The notes: generated by a model not told the origin, from the sequence alone. Shown: positions 1 to 10,258, numbered from the stretch's first letter. The stretch is 33,353 nucleotides of DNA from an uncultured Pseudomonadota bacterium (GCA_902551695.1 CACDEI010000014.1:1-33353), one strand, 5' to 3'. Program-made: numbers and translations.

Positions 1-791
1 AATTTGGCACCTACGTACCCCCTCCTTACCTCTCCGTGTTCTATTATCTGATTCGTAACTTCCTTGGCCATATTGGAAGGAATAGCAAATCCAATCCCTA
101 TGTTGCCACCACTTTGGGAATAAATAGCAGTATTAATTCCTATTAATTTTCCGTCGAGATTTACCAAAGCTCCCCCGGAATTACCTGGGTTGATAGAAGC
201 ATCAGTTTGTATCAAATCCTCATATCCGATTATTCCAAGACCAGATCGCGCCAAAGCGCTCACTATTCCAGAAGTAACGGTTTGACCCAAGCCGAAAGGG
301 TTGCCTATTGCTACTACGAAGTCGCCCACCCTTAGTTTATCGGAATTAAATAGCTCTAAAGAAACAATATTTTTAGCTTTAATCCTTAAGACCGCTATAT
401 CTGTTTCTGAATCTGAACCAACTAAATCTGCCTCAAATATCCTACCATCCGACAATTTTACTTTGATTACATCGGCGCTTTTTATCACATGGTAGTTGGT
501 AACTATCAGGCCACGTTTTGAATCTATAATGACCCCAGAGCCTAGGCTTTGTGTTTTTCTCTGCTGGCGTTGACCAGGAAAATTAAAAAACCTCTTGAAA
601 AACGGATCATTGAAAAGAGGATTAAATCTTAACTCGACTCTACCTTCAGTAGAAATATTTACAACTGCGCTAGTGGCAGTAGCAAGCATGGGAGCCAAAG
701 TGTACTCCTGACTAGCGGGCAGGGCCGCGAATGATTTGCCCCCCCAAAATAGAAGGTAAATTGCTAAGACAGACATTTTCAGAATTCGCAT
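1..791 (-). CDS. Trypsin-like serine protease, HtrA/DegP/DegQ family (C-terminus beyond window)
   Basis: Reverse-strand translation from the ATG at 791 has a signal-like N-terminus, then ...LGSGVIIDSKRGLIVTNYHVIKSADVIKV..., ...ETDIAVLRIK..., ...VVAIGNPFGLGQTVTSGIVSALAR..., ...LIQTDASINPGNSGGALVNLDGKLIGINTAI. These are the H/D/S triad motifs (GNSGG). Confidence 0.93.
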   Translation of the reverse strand, partial: MRILKMSVLAIYLLFWGGKSFAALPASQEYTLAPMLATATSAVVNISTEGRVELRFNPLFNDPFFKRFFNFPGQRQQRKTQSLGSGVIIDSKRGLIVTNYHVIKSADVIKVKLSDGRIFEADLVGSDSETDIAVLRIKAKNIVSLELFNSDKLRVGDFVVAIGNPFGLGQTVTSGIVSALARSGLGIIGYEDLIQTDASINPGNSGGALVNLDGKLIGINTAIYSQSGGNIGIGFAIPSNMAKEVTNQIIEHGEVRRGYVGAK

Positions 792-828
792 TTTTTTGCA
801 GCCCCCAATCTAGAGATGATTCTAAGTC

Positions 829-1533
829 TTAAAATTTTTGAGCAGTCTGTTTCATCACAAACGCCGCGATTCCCATAAGCTTGCTTGCAAACGGCGGTAG
901 TGTGGCACCACCTAATGATTCAGCTTTCTCCCCATGGACCAGCTCCTCTTCCCGCATTCGTTGTAAAATTGACCGCGTACGGTTGTCATCATGGGGGATT
1001 CTCGCGAGGTGTCCGTCCAAATGTGCCGCCACCTGCTTCTCCGTCTCCTCAACGAAACCCAAGCTTACAGGGTCACCGTTTAAAGAAACCGCAGCTCCAA
1101 TGACAAAGGACCCCAAAAACCATATTGGAGTGAAAAGACTCGCATTACCCTTCAATTCTTTTAATCTACGATTACACCAAGCAAGATGAAGGCGTTCTTC
1201 TGAGGCAGCTTTCAGTAAGAATAGAAAATTATTTTGATCCCTTGAAAACATAGCTTGGCCTAGATACAGACCCTGCGCAGAAACTTCGCCCGCATGGTTT
1301 ACGCGAACTAACGCTATTACGCTCCTCCTCTCCGACTCACTCGCCCAAATCTTTTCAATTTCAATGGCTGGATAACCAACTGGAGTGTGGTCAACTAAGC
1401 ATTTCTGTTCTTGACGGAATATCAAATCAAACCGTTCGACCAAAGCGTCGAGTACAGAAACTTTTCTAAATTCATCTAAGGGCACCAGGATTTCCTTAAT
1501 ATCAATAATTTCCCTAATAATACTTTCTATCAT
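829..1533 (-). CDS. coq7: Coq7-type demethoxyubiquinone hydroxylase (ubiquinone biosynthesis)
   Basis: VNHAGEVSAQGLYLGQ, EERLHLAWC, EETEKQVAAHLDGHL and EEELVHGEKAESLGG: EXXH-type diiron carboxylate motifs of Coq7. Confidence 0.92.
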   Translation of the reverse strand: MIESIIREIIDIKEILVPLDEFRKVSVLDALVERFDLIFRQEQKCLVDHTPVGYPAIEIEKIWASESERRSVIALVRVNHAGEVSAQGLYLGQAMFSRDQNNFLFLLKAASEERLHLAWCNRRLKELKGNASLFTPIWFLGSFVIGAAVSLNGDPVSLGFVEETEKQVAAHLDGHLARIPHDDNRTRSILQRMREEELVHGEKAESLGGATLPPFASKLMGIAAFVMKQTAQKF

Positions 1534-1624
1534 TGACAGTTATCAACGTTACTCGTAATATTGTTCGGCTATATTTCTTTTTACTTACTGGTGGGTTCAT
1601 CCTGCCGCAGATTGGTAGTGAAGT

Positions 1625-2059
1625 TTGATGAAAACATTCTCGATAACCCCAACAAACATAAGGCGAGACTGGTACGTGGTAGACGCCACCGACAGAGTGC
1701 TTGGCAGACTAGCGAGCGAGATTGCCAAACGGCTCAGAGGTAAACATAAGCCGCAGTACACCCCACATATGGATACTGGAGACTACATAGTAGTTATAAA
1801 TGCCGAGCACATAAGGGTCACCGGGAACAAGTTTAAAAACAAAACCTACTACCGCCATTCTGGATATCCAGGTGGACTTAAAAGCATAAACTTCGAGGAT
1901 TTGCTTAGTAAATCCCCAACCGCGGCGATAGAATATGCCGTCAAAGGAATGTTGCCAAAAGGACCGCTAGGCCGTGCTATGTTTAAGAAACTAAAAGTGT
2001 ACAGCGGACCAAAACACGAACACTCAGCCCAGCAACCTTTAAAATTGGAACTATCATAA
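1625..2059 (+). CDS. rplM: 50S ribosomal protein L13
   Basis: [47 protein letters not shown]...[20 protein letters not shown]; followed directly by rpsI. Confidence 0.98.
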   Translation: MMKTFSITPTNIRRDWYVVDATDRVLGRLASEIAKRLRGKHKPQYTPHMDTGDYIVVINAEHIRVTGNKFKNKTYYRHSGYPGGLKSINFEDLLSKSPTAAIEYAVKGMLPKGPLGRAMFKKLKVYSGPKHEHSAQQPLKLELS

Positions 2060-2062
2060 GAC

Positions 2063-2455
2063 ATGGAAAGAACTGAGCATCTGCGTACAGGCCGAAGAAA
2101 AACATCGACAGCAAGGGTTTTTTTGAGATCAGGAGACGGGAAAATAAACGTGAATGGAAAACCCCTTGACGAGTACTTTGGTCGAGTAACGGGCAGGATG
2201 TTAGTGCGACAACCCTTAGAGTGCGTCAATATGTTGGATTCAGTAGATATCAAAATCACAGTCCGAGGAGGAGGAAATACTGGACAAGCTGGGGCCATTC
2301 AACATGGTATAACCAGGGCACTTATAGAGTATGATTCAAGCTTCAGAGGACCCTTGAGAGCGGGAGGCTTCGTGACCCGAGATGCCAGAGAAGTCGAGCG
2401 TAAAAAAATCGGTCTTCATAAAGCCCGTAAAAAGCCTCAATTTAGCAAAAGATAA
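2063..2455 (+). CDS. rpsI: 30S ribosomal protein S9
   Basis: [30 protein letters not shown]...[19 protein letters not shown]...[25 protein letters not shown]. Confidence 0.98.
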   Translation: MERTEHLRTGRRKTSTARVFLRSGDGKINVNGKPLDEYFGRVTGRMLVRQPLECVNMLDSVDIKITVRGGGNTGQAGAIQHGITRALIEYDSSFRGPLRAGGFVTRDAREVERKKIGLHKARKKPQFSKR

Positions 2456-2734
2456 CTCGCTGCTAACCACCCCACCCTAGAAGTAACCTTCGATATCAGC
2501 TCCTGATGTCTAAGATTATCTAAAATCTCCGTAAAAACCGGTTCCAGGCGCGTACTGCGGCTTCCGGAACCCCCGGTCGACATTGGTGAATCAATAAGAT
2601 CCAGAACCCATATCTTAACTAGCCAGAAATGCAAGCGACCAAAACTAGTACTTGCCCTTAAACTTTAATGTAGTATAAATGGATAATGCTCACATTTTTC
2701 TACCGTTAACCTGACTTAAGCTGAGGGAAAAAAT

Positions 2735-4120
2735 ATGCATGTTAAACGATTTGATTTTGACTACAGCCGAAGAGTTTTTTTGGAAAAGACCGCCTTGGGA
2801 GCCGGAGGAGCTGGGGTATTGACATCATTATGGCCCGAAATCTGCCGATCCTACTCTGCGACCAAAGCCTACCCTGAGGAACTTCTAGACATAGAAACCT
2901 TTACCAAAGGACAAGTCAAAGTTGGAGACGTGATCGACGCCGATAATGTGCTTTTAGTCCAAGACTTAATTGACCCAATAACCTATCAGGAAGTTCTCCA
3001 GGATGGGAGAGAGTTCTTTATCCAACCCTCTATCCAAGACGCCAGCACAATGTATCCCCCTTATTTTTTGGATGCAACAATCAGAAACCAAGGTCAAGCA
3101 GTGTTCGATGGAGATGGTAATGTTTTTACTAAAGACGGAAACCCTTGGATCGGAGGCCTACCTTTTCCGGAAGTGAACAACGGCGATGAAGCAATAGCTA
3201 ATATCACTCTTAGTTGGGGCAGACATGACAAGGCCATGTACACAATTCCCGCTGTTACAGTAGACGAGGAGGGACGACAACGGTTCCAGTACGAATGGAT
3301 TTGGGCAGAGCAACAATGTACCGGATTAGTTCATCCTCGAGAAAGCAGTCCTTACTTGAGCAACTACGACCATCTAGCCAGAATGCAGGTGATTTGGTTT
3401 ACTTATACCTTGGACGTAAAAGGTCATGCCTTTCTTAGCTACTGGAAGTACGATCAAAGAGAGATCCCTGATTTATGGGGCTACTTACCTCAACTAAAAA
3501 GGGTGAGGAGGTTTCCCGCTAACCAGAGATTCGAACCCTATATGCCCGGTATGAACCTTTACCTTTCTGACGCTTGGGCATCAGGTGATCCCATGCTCAC
3601 ATGGGGCAACTGGAAAATAATCCACAGAGGCCCCTTCCTAGCCTCTCCTCATTTTCAATGGCATCCGGATAATCCCAATTGGGCGCCTCCCTTGATAGGC
3701 GGCAAGCAAAACGAGTCCTACTATTATGTCGGCAAATCCCTGATTCCAGAAGTCATAGTGTTTGAGGGTGAACCTATCGGTTTCCCTAGTGCACCCGTCA
3801 GCAAAAGGAGAATTTTTCTGGACACAAGGAACATGGGCGCCGCAATGGCAATTACTTACGATAGAAATGGCGACGTCTGGAAAGGCTTAGAAGGAGGCGG
3901 CGGACTCGCTCAAACCGACAATCATTCTATTTTGACCTCTGACGGCCGACCGGAATGGAGTTGGTGGTGGGCCATGAGCCACGATGTTCAGAGAAACGAC
4001 GTAACTCGCTTCCATAACGCTCCTACCAGTAGGGGCTCATGGGAATTCGCCCTTGACCCGGAAGAAGATTTCGTATCACGTTACATGACAAAGCAAGCTT
4101 TGAGAAGAATGGGCATTTAA
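2735..4120 (+). CDS. DUF1838-type protein with a Tat-like signal sequence
   Basis: 461 aa. N-terminal SRRVFLEKTALGAGGAGVLTSL fits a twin-arginine signal. Aromatic-rich body (MYPPYFLDATIRNQGQAVFDGDGNVFTKDGNPWIGGLPFPE) recalls DUF1838 proteins. Confidence 0.7.
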   Translation: MHVKRFDFDYSRRVFLEKTALGAGGAGVLTSLWPEICRSYSATKAYPEELLDIETFTKGQVKVGDVIDADNVLLVQDLIDPITYQEVLQDGREFFIQPSIQDASTMYPPYFLDATIRNQGQAVFDGDGNVFTKDGNPWIGGLPFPEVNNGDEAIANITLSWGRHDKAMYTIPAVTVDEEGRQRFQYEWIWAEQQCTGLVHPRESSPYLSNYDHLARMQVIWFTYTLDVKGHAFLSYWKYDQREIPDLWGYLPQLKRVRRFPANQRFEPYMPGMNLYLSDAWASGDPMLTWGNWKIIHRGPFLASPHFQWHPDNPNWAPPLIGGKQNESYYYVGKSLIPEVIVFEGEPIGFPSAPVSKRRIFLDTRNMGAAMAITYDRNGDVWKGLEGGGGLAQTDNHSILTSDGRPEWSWWWAMSHDVQRNDVTRFHNAPTSRGSWEFALDPEEDFVSRYMTKQALRRMGI

Positions 4121-4150
4121 ATCCGATCGTGCAAGGTAGCAGCCCTGGTT

Positions 4151-4840
4151 ATGACTGAGTATACACTTTCTAAGGATGTTTTAGATATTGGTTTTTTTAC
4201 TGCCAATCTCGACGACACTCTAGCATTTTGGAATAGAGAGCTTGGTTTGTTAAGCGAGGAGCCGGTTCCGTATAACGACGGCCTCAGACAATTCAGACTT
4301 CCATTTAAAAACACAATAATTAAAGTGAACTGTTCTGAGAAAAAACTTGAGAAACCACCTACAGGGTACTCTGAATTATACCTTGCGGTGGAAAATATAA
4401 GCTCTCCAAAAACCATTGTTAATCCTGACGGCGAATTAATTACGCTTGTGCCAGTAGGTTTGAAAGGAATAAAAGAAACCGCAATAAAAGTGAAGGTTAA
4501 CAATTTAAAGTCCCATGCAAACTTTTACGAAAACGTGATGGGTTTCAAACGAAAAAATGATAGAACCTTTCAAGTAGGCAACTGTCTATTATTTCTAGAT
4601 AAGGTAGAGGAAGAAGAGAAGCTTTTTGCAGGACACTGGGTGAATCTTGGCTTCAGATATCTCACTCTCCACGTAATGAAAATCGACGAAACCTTCTCTG
4701 GGATGGTTGCAGCTGGTGCTGCAGTAGGAGAAGAACCTTATGCGATTGGAGATATAGCTAAAATATCATTTCTAAAAGATCCAGATGGAAATTGGATAGA
4801 GGTTGCCCAAAGAGCTTCCCTTGCGGGCCCTTGGGATTAA
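4151..4840 (+). CDS. VOC (glyoxalase/bleomycin-resistance) superfamily protein
   Basis: Two paired betaalphabetabetabeta-like halves: DIGFFTANLDDTLAFWNRELGL and VKVNNLKSHANFYENVMGFKR...ISFLKDPDGNWIEVAQR. Confidence 0.85.
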   Translation: MTEYTLSKDVLDIGFFTANLDDTLAFWNRELGLLSEEPVPYNDGLRQFRLPFKNTIIKVNCSEKKLEKPPTGYSELYLAVENISSPKTIVNPDGELITLVPVGLKGIKETAIKVKVNNLKSHANFYENVMGFKRKNDRTFQVGNCLLFLDKVEEEEKLFAGHWVNLGFRYLTLHVMKIDETFSGMVAAGAAVGEEPYAIGDIAKISFLKDPDGNWIEVAQRASLAGPWD

Positions 4841-4849
4841 GAAAATAAA

Positions 4850-5620
4850 TTGAAACCCTACCAGGCAATAATATTCGACTTATTTAACACCTTAGTCCAT
4901 TGGAATCCTGAAAAAATCCCGACGTTTTTGTGGGGGGAAAAAGTATTAAAATCAACAAATCTAAAAACGTACAGAGAGCTCGGAGAGTACTGCAGGCTAT
5001 TTTCTTTCGAAAAATATCACAGAGCCTGTACAGAAGTCATAAGTGAAATAACAAAAAAAAAATCGGAAGAAAACATTGAAATTTCTTGTGTAGAGAGATT
5101 TAAAACCATCCTCTTACAACTTAACGTTTCTGAACCAGATACCTTGGGCCAATTGGCGACAAAGTTAGCCGCTTGTCACATGGAACTTTTAGCTAACGCA
5201 ACTACCGCTTCACAAACTCCAATTCAAGAAATAAAAAAGCTAAAAAACGGATACAAGCTAGGGCTTCTTTCAAACTTTGATGATGCGCAAACTGCCCGCA
5301 GAGTCTTGAAGGAAAAAAAACTAGGACCCTTCTTTTCTTCTATCATAATTTCTGACGAAGTTGGAATAAGAAAACCTGCCCCTGACATTTTTTCTGTCGC
5401 CCTTAACTCCCTGGAAATAGAGGCCAGAGAAACACTATTTGTGGGGGACTCTTGGGAGGAAGACATAGTAGGAGCAGCAAAGTTCGGCATGGACTCCGTT
5501 TGGATAAATCCAAACCGAACGAGTCCTGAAGAAAGAAGAATCAAACACCCTTTTAAGAAAAACATTTTTTGCATACCGTCTGTACAAAAGCTTTCCAAAC
5601 TAATAGAACAATTGACATAA
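4850..5620 (+). CDS. HAD-superfamily hydrolase (TTG start)
   Basis: AIIFDLFNTLVHW (motif I), GLLSNFDDA (motif II), KPAPDIFSVALNSLEIEARETLFVGDSWEEDIVGAAKFGM (motifs III/IV). Confidence 0.92.
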   Translation: MKPYQAIIFDLFNTLVHWNPEKIPTFLWGEKVLKSTNLKTYRELGEYCRLFSFEKYHRACTEVISEITKKKSEENIEISCVERFKTILLQLNVSEPDTLGQLATKLAACHMELLANATTASQTPIQEIKKLKNGYKLGLLSNFDDAQTARRVLKEKKLGPFFSSIIISDEVGIRKPAPDIFSVALNSLEIEARETLFVGDSWEEDIVGAAKFGMDSVWINPNRTSPEERRIKHPFKKNIFCIPSVQKLSKLIEQLT

Positions 5621-7504
5621 GTTTGGATATAAAACAATAGTGACAGCAAGGACAAAAATTATTAGTGCAAACGAAGATGAACCGATGAAAATATCCTTAA
5701 GAGAAATATGAGGGTCGTCCAGAGAGCCTTTTATGGTCAAAACGCTCAATCCCAAGGGTGGGGTTAGCAATCCAATCTCAACCCCCAACAGTGAGACAAT
5801 CCCAAACCAGATTAAGTCTCCATTCAAAGATATGACTGTCGGTAAGGCGAACGGAACCATTATCAACAGGATTGAGGTGGAATCGATAAGCATACCCAGG
5901 AAAATCAACAAGACTAAATAAATAAGAGTAAATTCTGTTAGAGTCAGGTCGACGGCTGCCACCAACAACCCGACATGTTGAGGAATACCTGAGAGCGTAA
6001 GCATCATTCCAAACATGGAAGCGCCTAATAGTAAAAATAAGATATTAGCTGATGTTTCAGTTGTCGCGCCCAATGAACAAGCAAAGTGTTTGATGTCCGT
6101 TCTTTTCAAAAAAATTGAGAATATAATCGCGATGGCGCTTCCAGTTGCGCCAGCCTCAGTGGGGGTGAAGATTCCAGTATAAATACCACCTAAAACCGCG
6201 AGTAAGATCATCAAAACTGCATAAAATCCCTTGAAAGCATTTTTTTCTGGCCTTTTGTTATCTTCTTTAACAACTGCATGTTGAATAAGTTTAAGATAAG
6301 ATAAGACTTGCACTTTTATGATCAACAAAATCACCAAGATTAGCCCAGGAATAACGGCAGCCAAAAACAGTTTATTTATAGAAACCTCAGCGATCACACC
6401 GTAGATGATTAATAAAATGCTCGGTGGAATCAGCATACCTAGAATAGAAGAGCCAGCAATAAGCCCTAAGGAAAAGCGCTTGGAATAACCCTCTTCCACC
6501 ATGTAGGGATAGGCGATTTTACTGAAAATCGCCGCGGAGGCTATCGAAATTCCGGTCATCGCTGCGAATAAGGCATTGGCCAGAACAACAGCTATCCCTA
6601 GTCCTCCCGACAATTTGAATGTCAGCCACCTTACCACACGCAAACTATCCCTGCCCATATTCGCGTCGCTAGTAATTAAACCTAAAAAAATAAACATCGG
6701 CACTGCTGAAAAAACATAATCGGACACCGACCCGCTGGCTATCATTCCCAAGGTATCAACAGCAACTCCAAAATCTTCCTTAATCAGCCAAATACTAATT
6801 AATGAAGACCCCAATAAAGACAAAGACATGGGGACACCCAAAAAAACTAAAAACAGGAGAAGAAATACGCCGGCAAGACCGAGAAAAATGTGGGCATTAA
6901 AAAGGCCAACCACAATTAACGCCGCAGACCAGAAAAAAAGCACTAAAAAAATCCCTATTAGCGGATTTTTTAACTCGCGAACTTTTACATAAGAATAGCG
7001 GACCACAACACAGGCGAATAAAAGACTGCCGAACGTCAGCCCTAGCTTGCTAGGCCAAATAGCCAGGACGAAATCTCCTGGGACTCCCAAAAATTCCCTA
7101 TCAGCAAAACTTTGTAAGAAATTACTCCCATTTGTCGCCGTAAACAAAAGAGCCAAGTTCACGGAGACTAATAAAAAACTCACCGTAGAAAAAATATCAA
7201 ACGCGGCAAACCTTTTACCTAATCCGCTAGCCACAGCACGCGAGGCTATCAAAGATTCACTCAACAAAAGCTTTGGCATCACTAAAAACACTACAGCGGG
7301 CAACATCAGAGAAATCAATTCTATTGAACCCAAAAAGGGTATTGAAAAGAGATTGCGCCCTAAAACATCTAAATTGACAATAAGTAACATAAACAATACC
7401 AAGGCGGAGGCCATATGAGACGATGCTACAGAAGTCTTTTCTATGCCTTTAGCCAAACGCGCCAATAAGTATTTTTTTTCTCTTCTCATAATGCCAGATC
7501 CCAT
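5600..7504 (-). CDS. TRAP transporter, fused small+large permease (DctQM)
   Basis: 634 aa, highly hydrophobic. N-terminal DctQ-like region, then DctM motifs (GVPMSLSLLGSSL, AVPMFIFLGLI, MTGISIASAAIFSKIAYPYMVEEGYSKRFSLGLIAGSSILGMLIPPSILLIIYG, IFTPTEAGATGS). Confidence 0.92.
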   Translation of the reverse strand: MGSGIMRREKKYLLARLAKGIEKTSVASSHMASALVLFMLLIVNLDVLGRNLFSIPFLGSIELISLMLPAVVFLVMPKLLLSESLIASRAVASGLGKRFAAFDIFSTVSFLLVSVNLALLFTATNGSNFLQSFADREFLGVPGDFVLAIWPSKLGLTFGSLLFACVVVRYSYVKVRELKNPLIGIFLVLFFWSAALIVVGLFNAHIFLGLAGVFLLLFLVFLGVPMSLSLLGSSLISIWLIKEDFGVAVDTLGMIASGSVSDYVFSAVPMFIFLGLITSDANMGRDSLRVVRWLTFKLSGGLGIAVVLANALFAAMTGISIASAAIFSKIAYPYMVEEGYSKRFSLGLIAGSSILGMLIPPSILLIIYGVIAEVSINKLFLAAVIPGLILVILLIIKVQVLSYLKLIQHAVVKEDNKRPEKNAFKGFYAVLMILLAVLGGIYTGIFTPTEAGATGSAIAIIFSIFLKRTDIKHFACSLGATTETSANILFLLLGASMFGMMLTLSGIPQHVGLLVAAVDLTLTEFTLIYLVLLIFLGMLIDSTSILLIMVPFALPTVISLNGDLIWFGIVSLLGVEIGLLTPPLGLSVLTIKGSLDDPHISLKDIFIGSSSFALIIFVLAVTIVLYPNLCQLFY

Positions 7505-8559
7505 ACTTTCTTCGGCTTCACATTTTCTTTCCTGAGACCATCCATCAGTTCTATCACTATCTTTCTTGCTGGAAGAGATTTCTCCTCATTTCTTAATACC
7601 CAATTTTTTCCGAGAGAAGTTGTCGCTTCTATCCATTTTTCTCTCTCAGCCAATGGCAACCCCGAGATTAAAGCTCCTTCTCTCTCTAAGTTAGATAGCG
7701 CTTTCTCAGCCATTTTAGTAGCCACTTGCGCACTGCGAATGGAGTAGTTTTTTGCCAACCTTCTGAGTTCAGTTTGCCAGTAGAGCGGCATTGCTTTCCA
7801 CCTATCCAAGTTGACCACGAGCGCCCCTACACTTTGTGCGCCCAATCCGACAAGTGTTAAGTATGGCGCCACCTCGTGTAGTCGGAAAGGATAAGCACCT
7901 GTCAAGATAGTTAGGGCGCCATCTGCTGCACCTGTTTTCATCTGCGTATAGTACGTGGTGAGAGCACCATTTACAGGGATGGCTCCTGAGCCGGTTAACC
8001 ATAACCTAGCAGCACCCGGGGCTAAAATTTTTTTACCTTTTAAATCAGAAAAATTTTTTACTGGGAATTTTGTAAGCAGATGATATGTGTCCACACCAGT
8101 TGCCCCCAAAAACTTTACATTATTCCTTTCCCATTCCTCTTGTATTTCAGGAATATTTTCATGTAACTCATTTACCACCTTGAGGAGCGAGATTAAGTCA
8201 TCGGTAATAAAAGGCAGGTTATACGTTATATTTGCTAACGGAAGCTTTGCAGACTCCCAAACTGACCCAACCCAGCCAATGTCCGAAAGACCGATTTTTA
8301 CTCCAGTCAGACTATCATGCCACTTATATAATGATCCCCAAGCCTTTGTCCAAGTGATTTTAGTTTGTGGATCTACAAGCTTAACTTTCTCCTCCAGCTG
8401 TGGAATAAATTCATCTCGTAACAAAGACACCCAAGGCAAACTTGGTGGGTGAGTGGTCGCTATTACAAAATGAATGTCTTGCGCTAAAACGGAATTTACG
8501 CCAGAAAAAAAACCGAGATGAAAAAGTGCAAATGCTACACATAGCCTCAGTTTAGACAA
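7486..8559 (-). CDS. TRAP transporter solute-binding protein (DctP family)
   Basis: Signal peptide, then FVIATTHPPSLPWVSLLRDEF...NFSDLKGKKILAPG...GALTTYYTQMKTGAADGALT; its 3' end overlaps the 5' end of the DctQM gene. Confidence 0.88.
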   Translation of the reverse strand: MSKLRLCVAFALFHLGFFSGVNSVLAQDIHFVIATTHPPSLPWVSLLRDEFIPQLEEKVKLVDPQTKITWTKAWGSLYKWHDSLTGVKIGLSDIGWVGSVWESAKLPLANITYNLPFITDDLISLLKVVNELHENIPEIQEEWERNNVKFLGATGVDTYHLLTKFPVKNFSDLKGKKILAPGAARLWLTGSGAIPVNGALTTYYTQMKTGAADGALTILTGAYPFRLHEVAPYLTLVGLGAQSVGALVVNLDRWKAMPLYWQTELRRLAKNYSIRSAQVATKMAEKALSNLEREGALISGLPLAEREKWIEATTSLGKNWVLRNEEKSLPARKIVIELMDGLRKENVKPKKVWDLAL

Positions 8560-8582
8560 ATAAAAGATTTTTTACTCCCCCT

Positions 8583-9359
8583 TTAGCGAGCAGCCGTCAG
8601 GCCGCCGTCTACAGGCAAAAGAATTCCAGTGATGTAAGAAGCAGCTTTAGAAGAAAGAAAAACCGCAACCCCCCCTATGTCATTGTCAGCGCCTAATCGT
8701 TTCATTGGCACCTCAGACTCTATCGTGGCCGCTCCCATTGTATCAACCATGGGTAGCATCATATCGGTCAAAAAAGGCCCAGGAGCAATGGTATTTACGG
8801 TTATATACCTAGAAGCTAGTTTGGTCGCGGCAACTTTCGTCATATGATGAAGAGCGGCTTTCGAGGCAGAATATGAAATATTTTCAAAGATAGAATTCGT
8901 AATCCCGTCTACCGAGCCAACATTTATTATTCGTGATGGATCGTTCTTATCTCCTGCTTTCTCGAGTAGAGACAAAAATTTCTGCATAAGAAAGAAAGGT
9001 GATTTGAGGTTAAGCGCTAAGACTTTATCCCAACCCTTTTCAGGAAAATCATCCAGCGTACTTCCCCAGGTTGTTCCGGCATTGTTTACAAGAACATCTA
9101 AATGGGTTTCTCGGCCACCAAAATCGGATACTAATCTGTCTATCTCTTCTATTTTAGATAAATCCGCGGGCAACGCCTTGCATTCTCCCAAGTCGGACAT
9201 TTTTTCTGCTATTTTATAGCAATTATCTTGATTTCTAGAGGTAATATAGACCCTGGCTCCCGCGATTAAGAAGGCCCTCGTAAGCATTAAGCCGATCCCC
9301 CGGGCACCTCCGGTTACAAGAACAACCTTCCCTTCGATATCAAATAAGCTTTTCCCCAA
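8583..9359 (-). CDS. Short-chain dehydrogenase/reductase (SDR)
   Basis: VVLVTGGARGIG (TGxxxGxG), VNNAGTTWG (NNAG), YSASKAALH (YxxxK), TVNTIAPGPFLTDM. Confidence 0.95.
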   Translation of the reverse strand: MGKSLFDIEGKVVLVTGGARGIGLMLTRAFLIAGARVYITSRNQDNCYKIAEKMSDLGECKALPADLSKIEEIDRLVSDFGGRETHLDVLVNNAGTTWGSTLDDFPEKGWDKVLALNLKSPFFLMQKFLSLLEKAGDKNDPSRIINVGSVDGITNSIFENISYSASKAALHHMTKVAATKLASRYITVNTIAPGPFLTDMMLPMVDTMGAATIESEVPMKRLGADNDIGGVAVFLSSKAASYITGILLPVDGGLTAAR

Positions 9360-9451
9360 AAGTATCCCTCCTAAAAAAACCTCATGACACTCTAATAAGC
9401 AATGATCTAAAATTCAAGAATGATATTGAAAATCCTATTGATGAAGCCGCT

Positions 9452-9817
9452 TTGGACATTGGCACCATAGAGATAAAGGACTCAAATATGCTCTTAGCAG
9501 AGAATTGTTATCGTCCAACCAAAACATGGGAAAAAATAAGGGGACTTATTGGGCGTCCTAAACTCGACTCATCGTCAGCGCTCTTACTCGATGCAAGCGA
9601 CTGCATACACACCTTGTTCATGCAATATTCGATAGACATTTTGTATTTGGACAAGGATCTGAGAATCATTAAAACCACCAGTTCCATGAAACCTTGGAGA
9701 ATAGCTTTCTGCTTTGAGGCCTTTGCCGTATTGGTCTTATCAGGTGGGTCGATTCAAAAAAAGCACTTAACGACAAACCACCAACTAATTTGGGCTTTCC
9801 GACAAAAAATTTGGTGA
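9452..9817 (+). CDS. DUF192-family protein (start uncertain: TTG 9452 or in-frame ATG 9488)
   Basis: KIRGLIGRPKLDSSSALLLDASDCIHTLFMQYSIDILYLDKDLRIIKTTSSMKPWRIAFCFEAFAVLVLSGGSI matches the DUF192 layout. Confidence 0.8.
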   Translation: MDIGTIEIKDSNMLLAENCYRPTKTWEKIRGLIGRPKLDSSSALLLDASDCIHTLFMQYSIDILYLDKDLRIIKTTSSMKPWRIAFCFEAFAVLVLSGGSIQKKHLTTNHQLIWAFRQKIW

Positions 9818-9919
9818 AGCAATCATTACACGGTATTGAATAAACGTAAATGTTGCCTACAAGTCGAAAAGCATTAATAATCAACCGAGGGATGAAAACT
9901 AACTGGGAGGATTTTTTTC

Positions 9920-10258
9920 ATGGGAGAAGTAGGAACAACCAAAGTCTATGAAAATGAAAAAATTATTGTGTGGGAGTTCACGTTGGAACCGGGAGAGGAA
10001 ACCCCGTTGCACGAACACAAACATGACTACATTTTTTACATTCAAAATGGTTCAAAATTACAAGTATTTGGAGAGGAAGGTAACGATCTGGGCACCTTAG
10101 ATGCCACGACTGGATCAGTATTCGCATTTAAAGTAGAGAATGGTTATCTAGTATCTACTGACGAAAAGAATCTCAGAGTTCCGGTGACTCATACTGCTAA
10201 AAATGTCGGCACCAGCAGCTACAAAGAAATCCTAGTTGAAACAAAAAACCGTATTTAA
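9920..10258 (+). CDS. Small cupin-fold protein
   Basis: VWEFTLEPGEETPLHEHKHDYIFYIQNGSKLQVF is cupin motif 1-like; strong RBS (GGGAGGA) upstream of the ATG. Confidence 0.8.
   Translation: MGEVGTTKVYENEKIIVWEFTLEPGEETPLHEHKHDYIFYIQNGSKLQVFGEEGNDLGTLDATTGSVFAFKVENGYLVSTDEKNLRVPVTHTAKNVGTSSYKEILVETKNRI

Noticed and set aside
881-1189. Plus-strand ORFs inside coq7 (also 885..1103)
   Set aside because: Antisense to a confident Coq7 gene; composition looks like shadow translation.
1849-2298. 149-aa minus ORF across rplM/rpsI
   Set aside because: Antisense shadow of two ribosomal protein genes.
2437-2634. 65-aa minus ORF after rpsI
   Set aside because: No recognisable family, overlaps the rpsI 3' end, no clear RBS; not enough support.
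5052-5061. 10-A run in the HAD gene (a similar run at about 12916-12925 in the DctP-like gene)
   Set aside because: Could suggest slippage/phase variation, but AT-rich genome context and intact frames make it weak without read-level evidence.
7047-7418. 123-aa plus ORF within DctQM
   Set aside because: Antisense shadow of a hydrophobic transporter gene.
9452-9817. Possible frameshift/truncation of the DUF192 gene
   Set aside because: The conserved core reads through in one frame to the end; only the start codon is uncertain.
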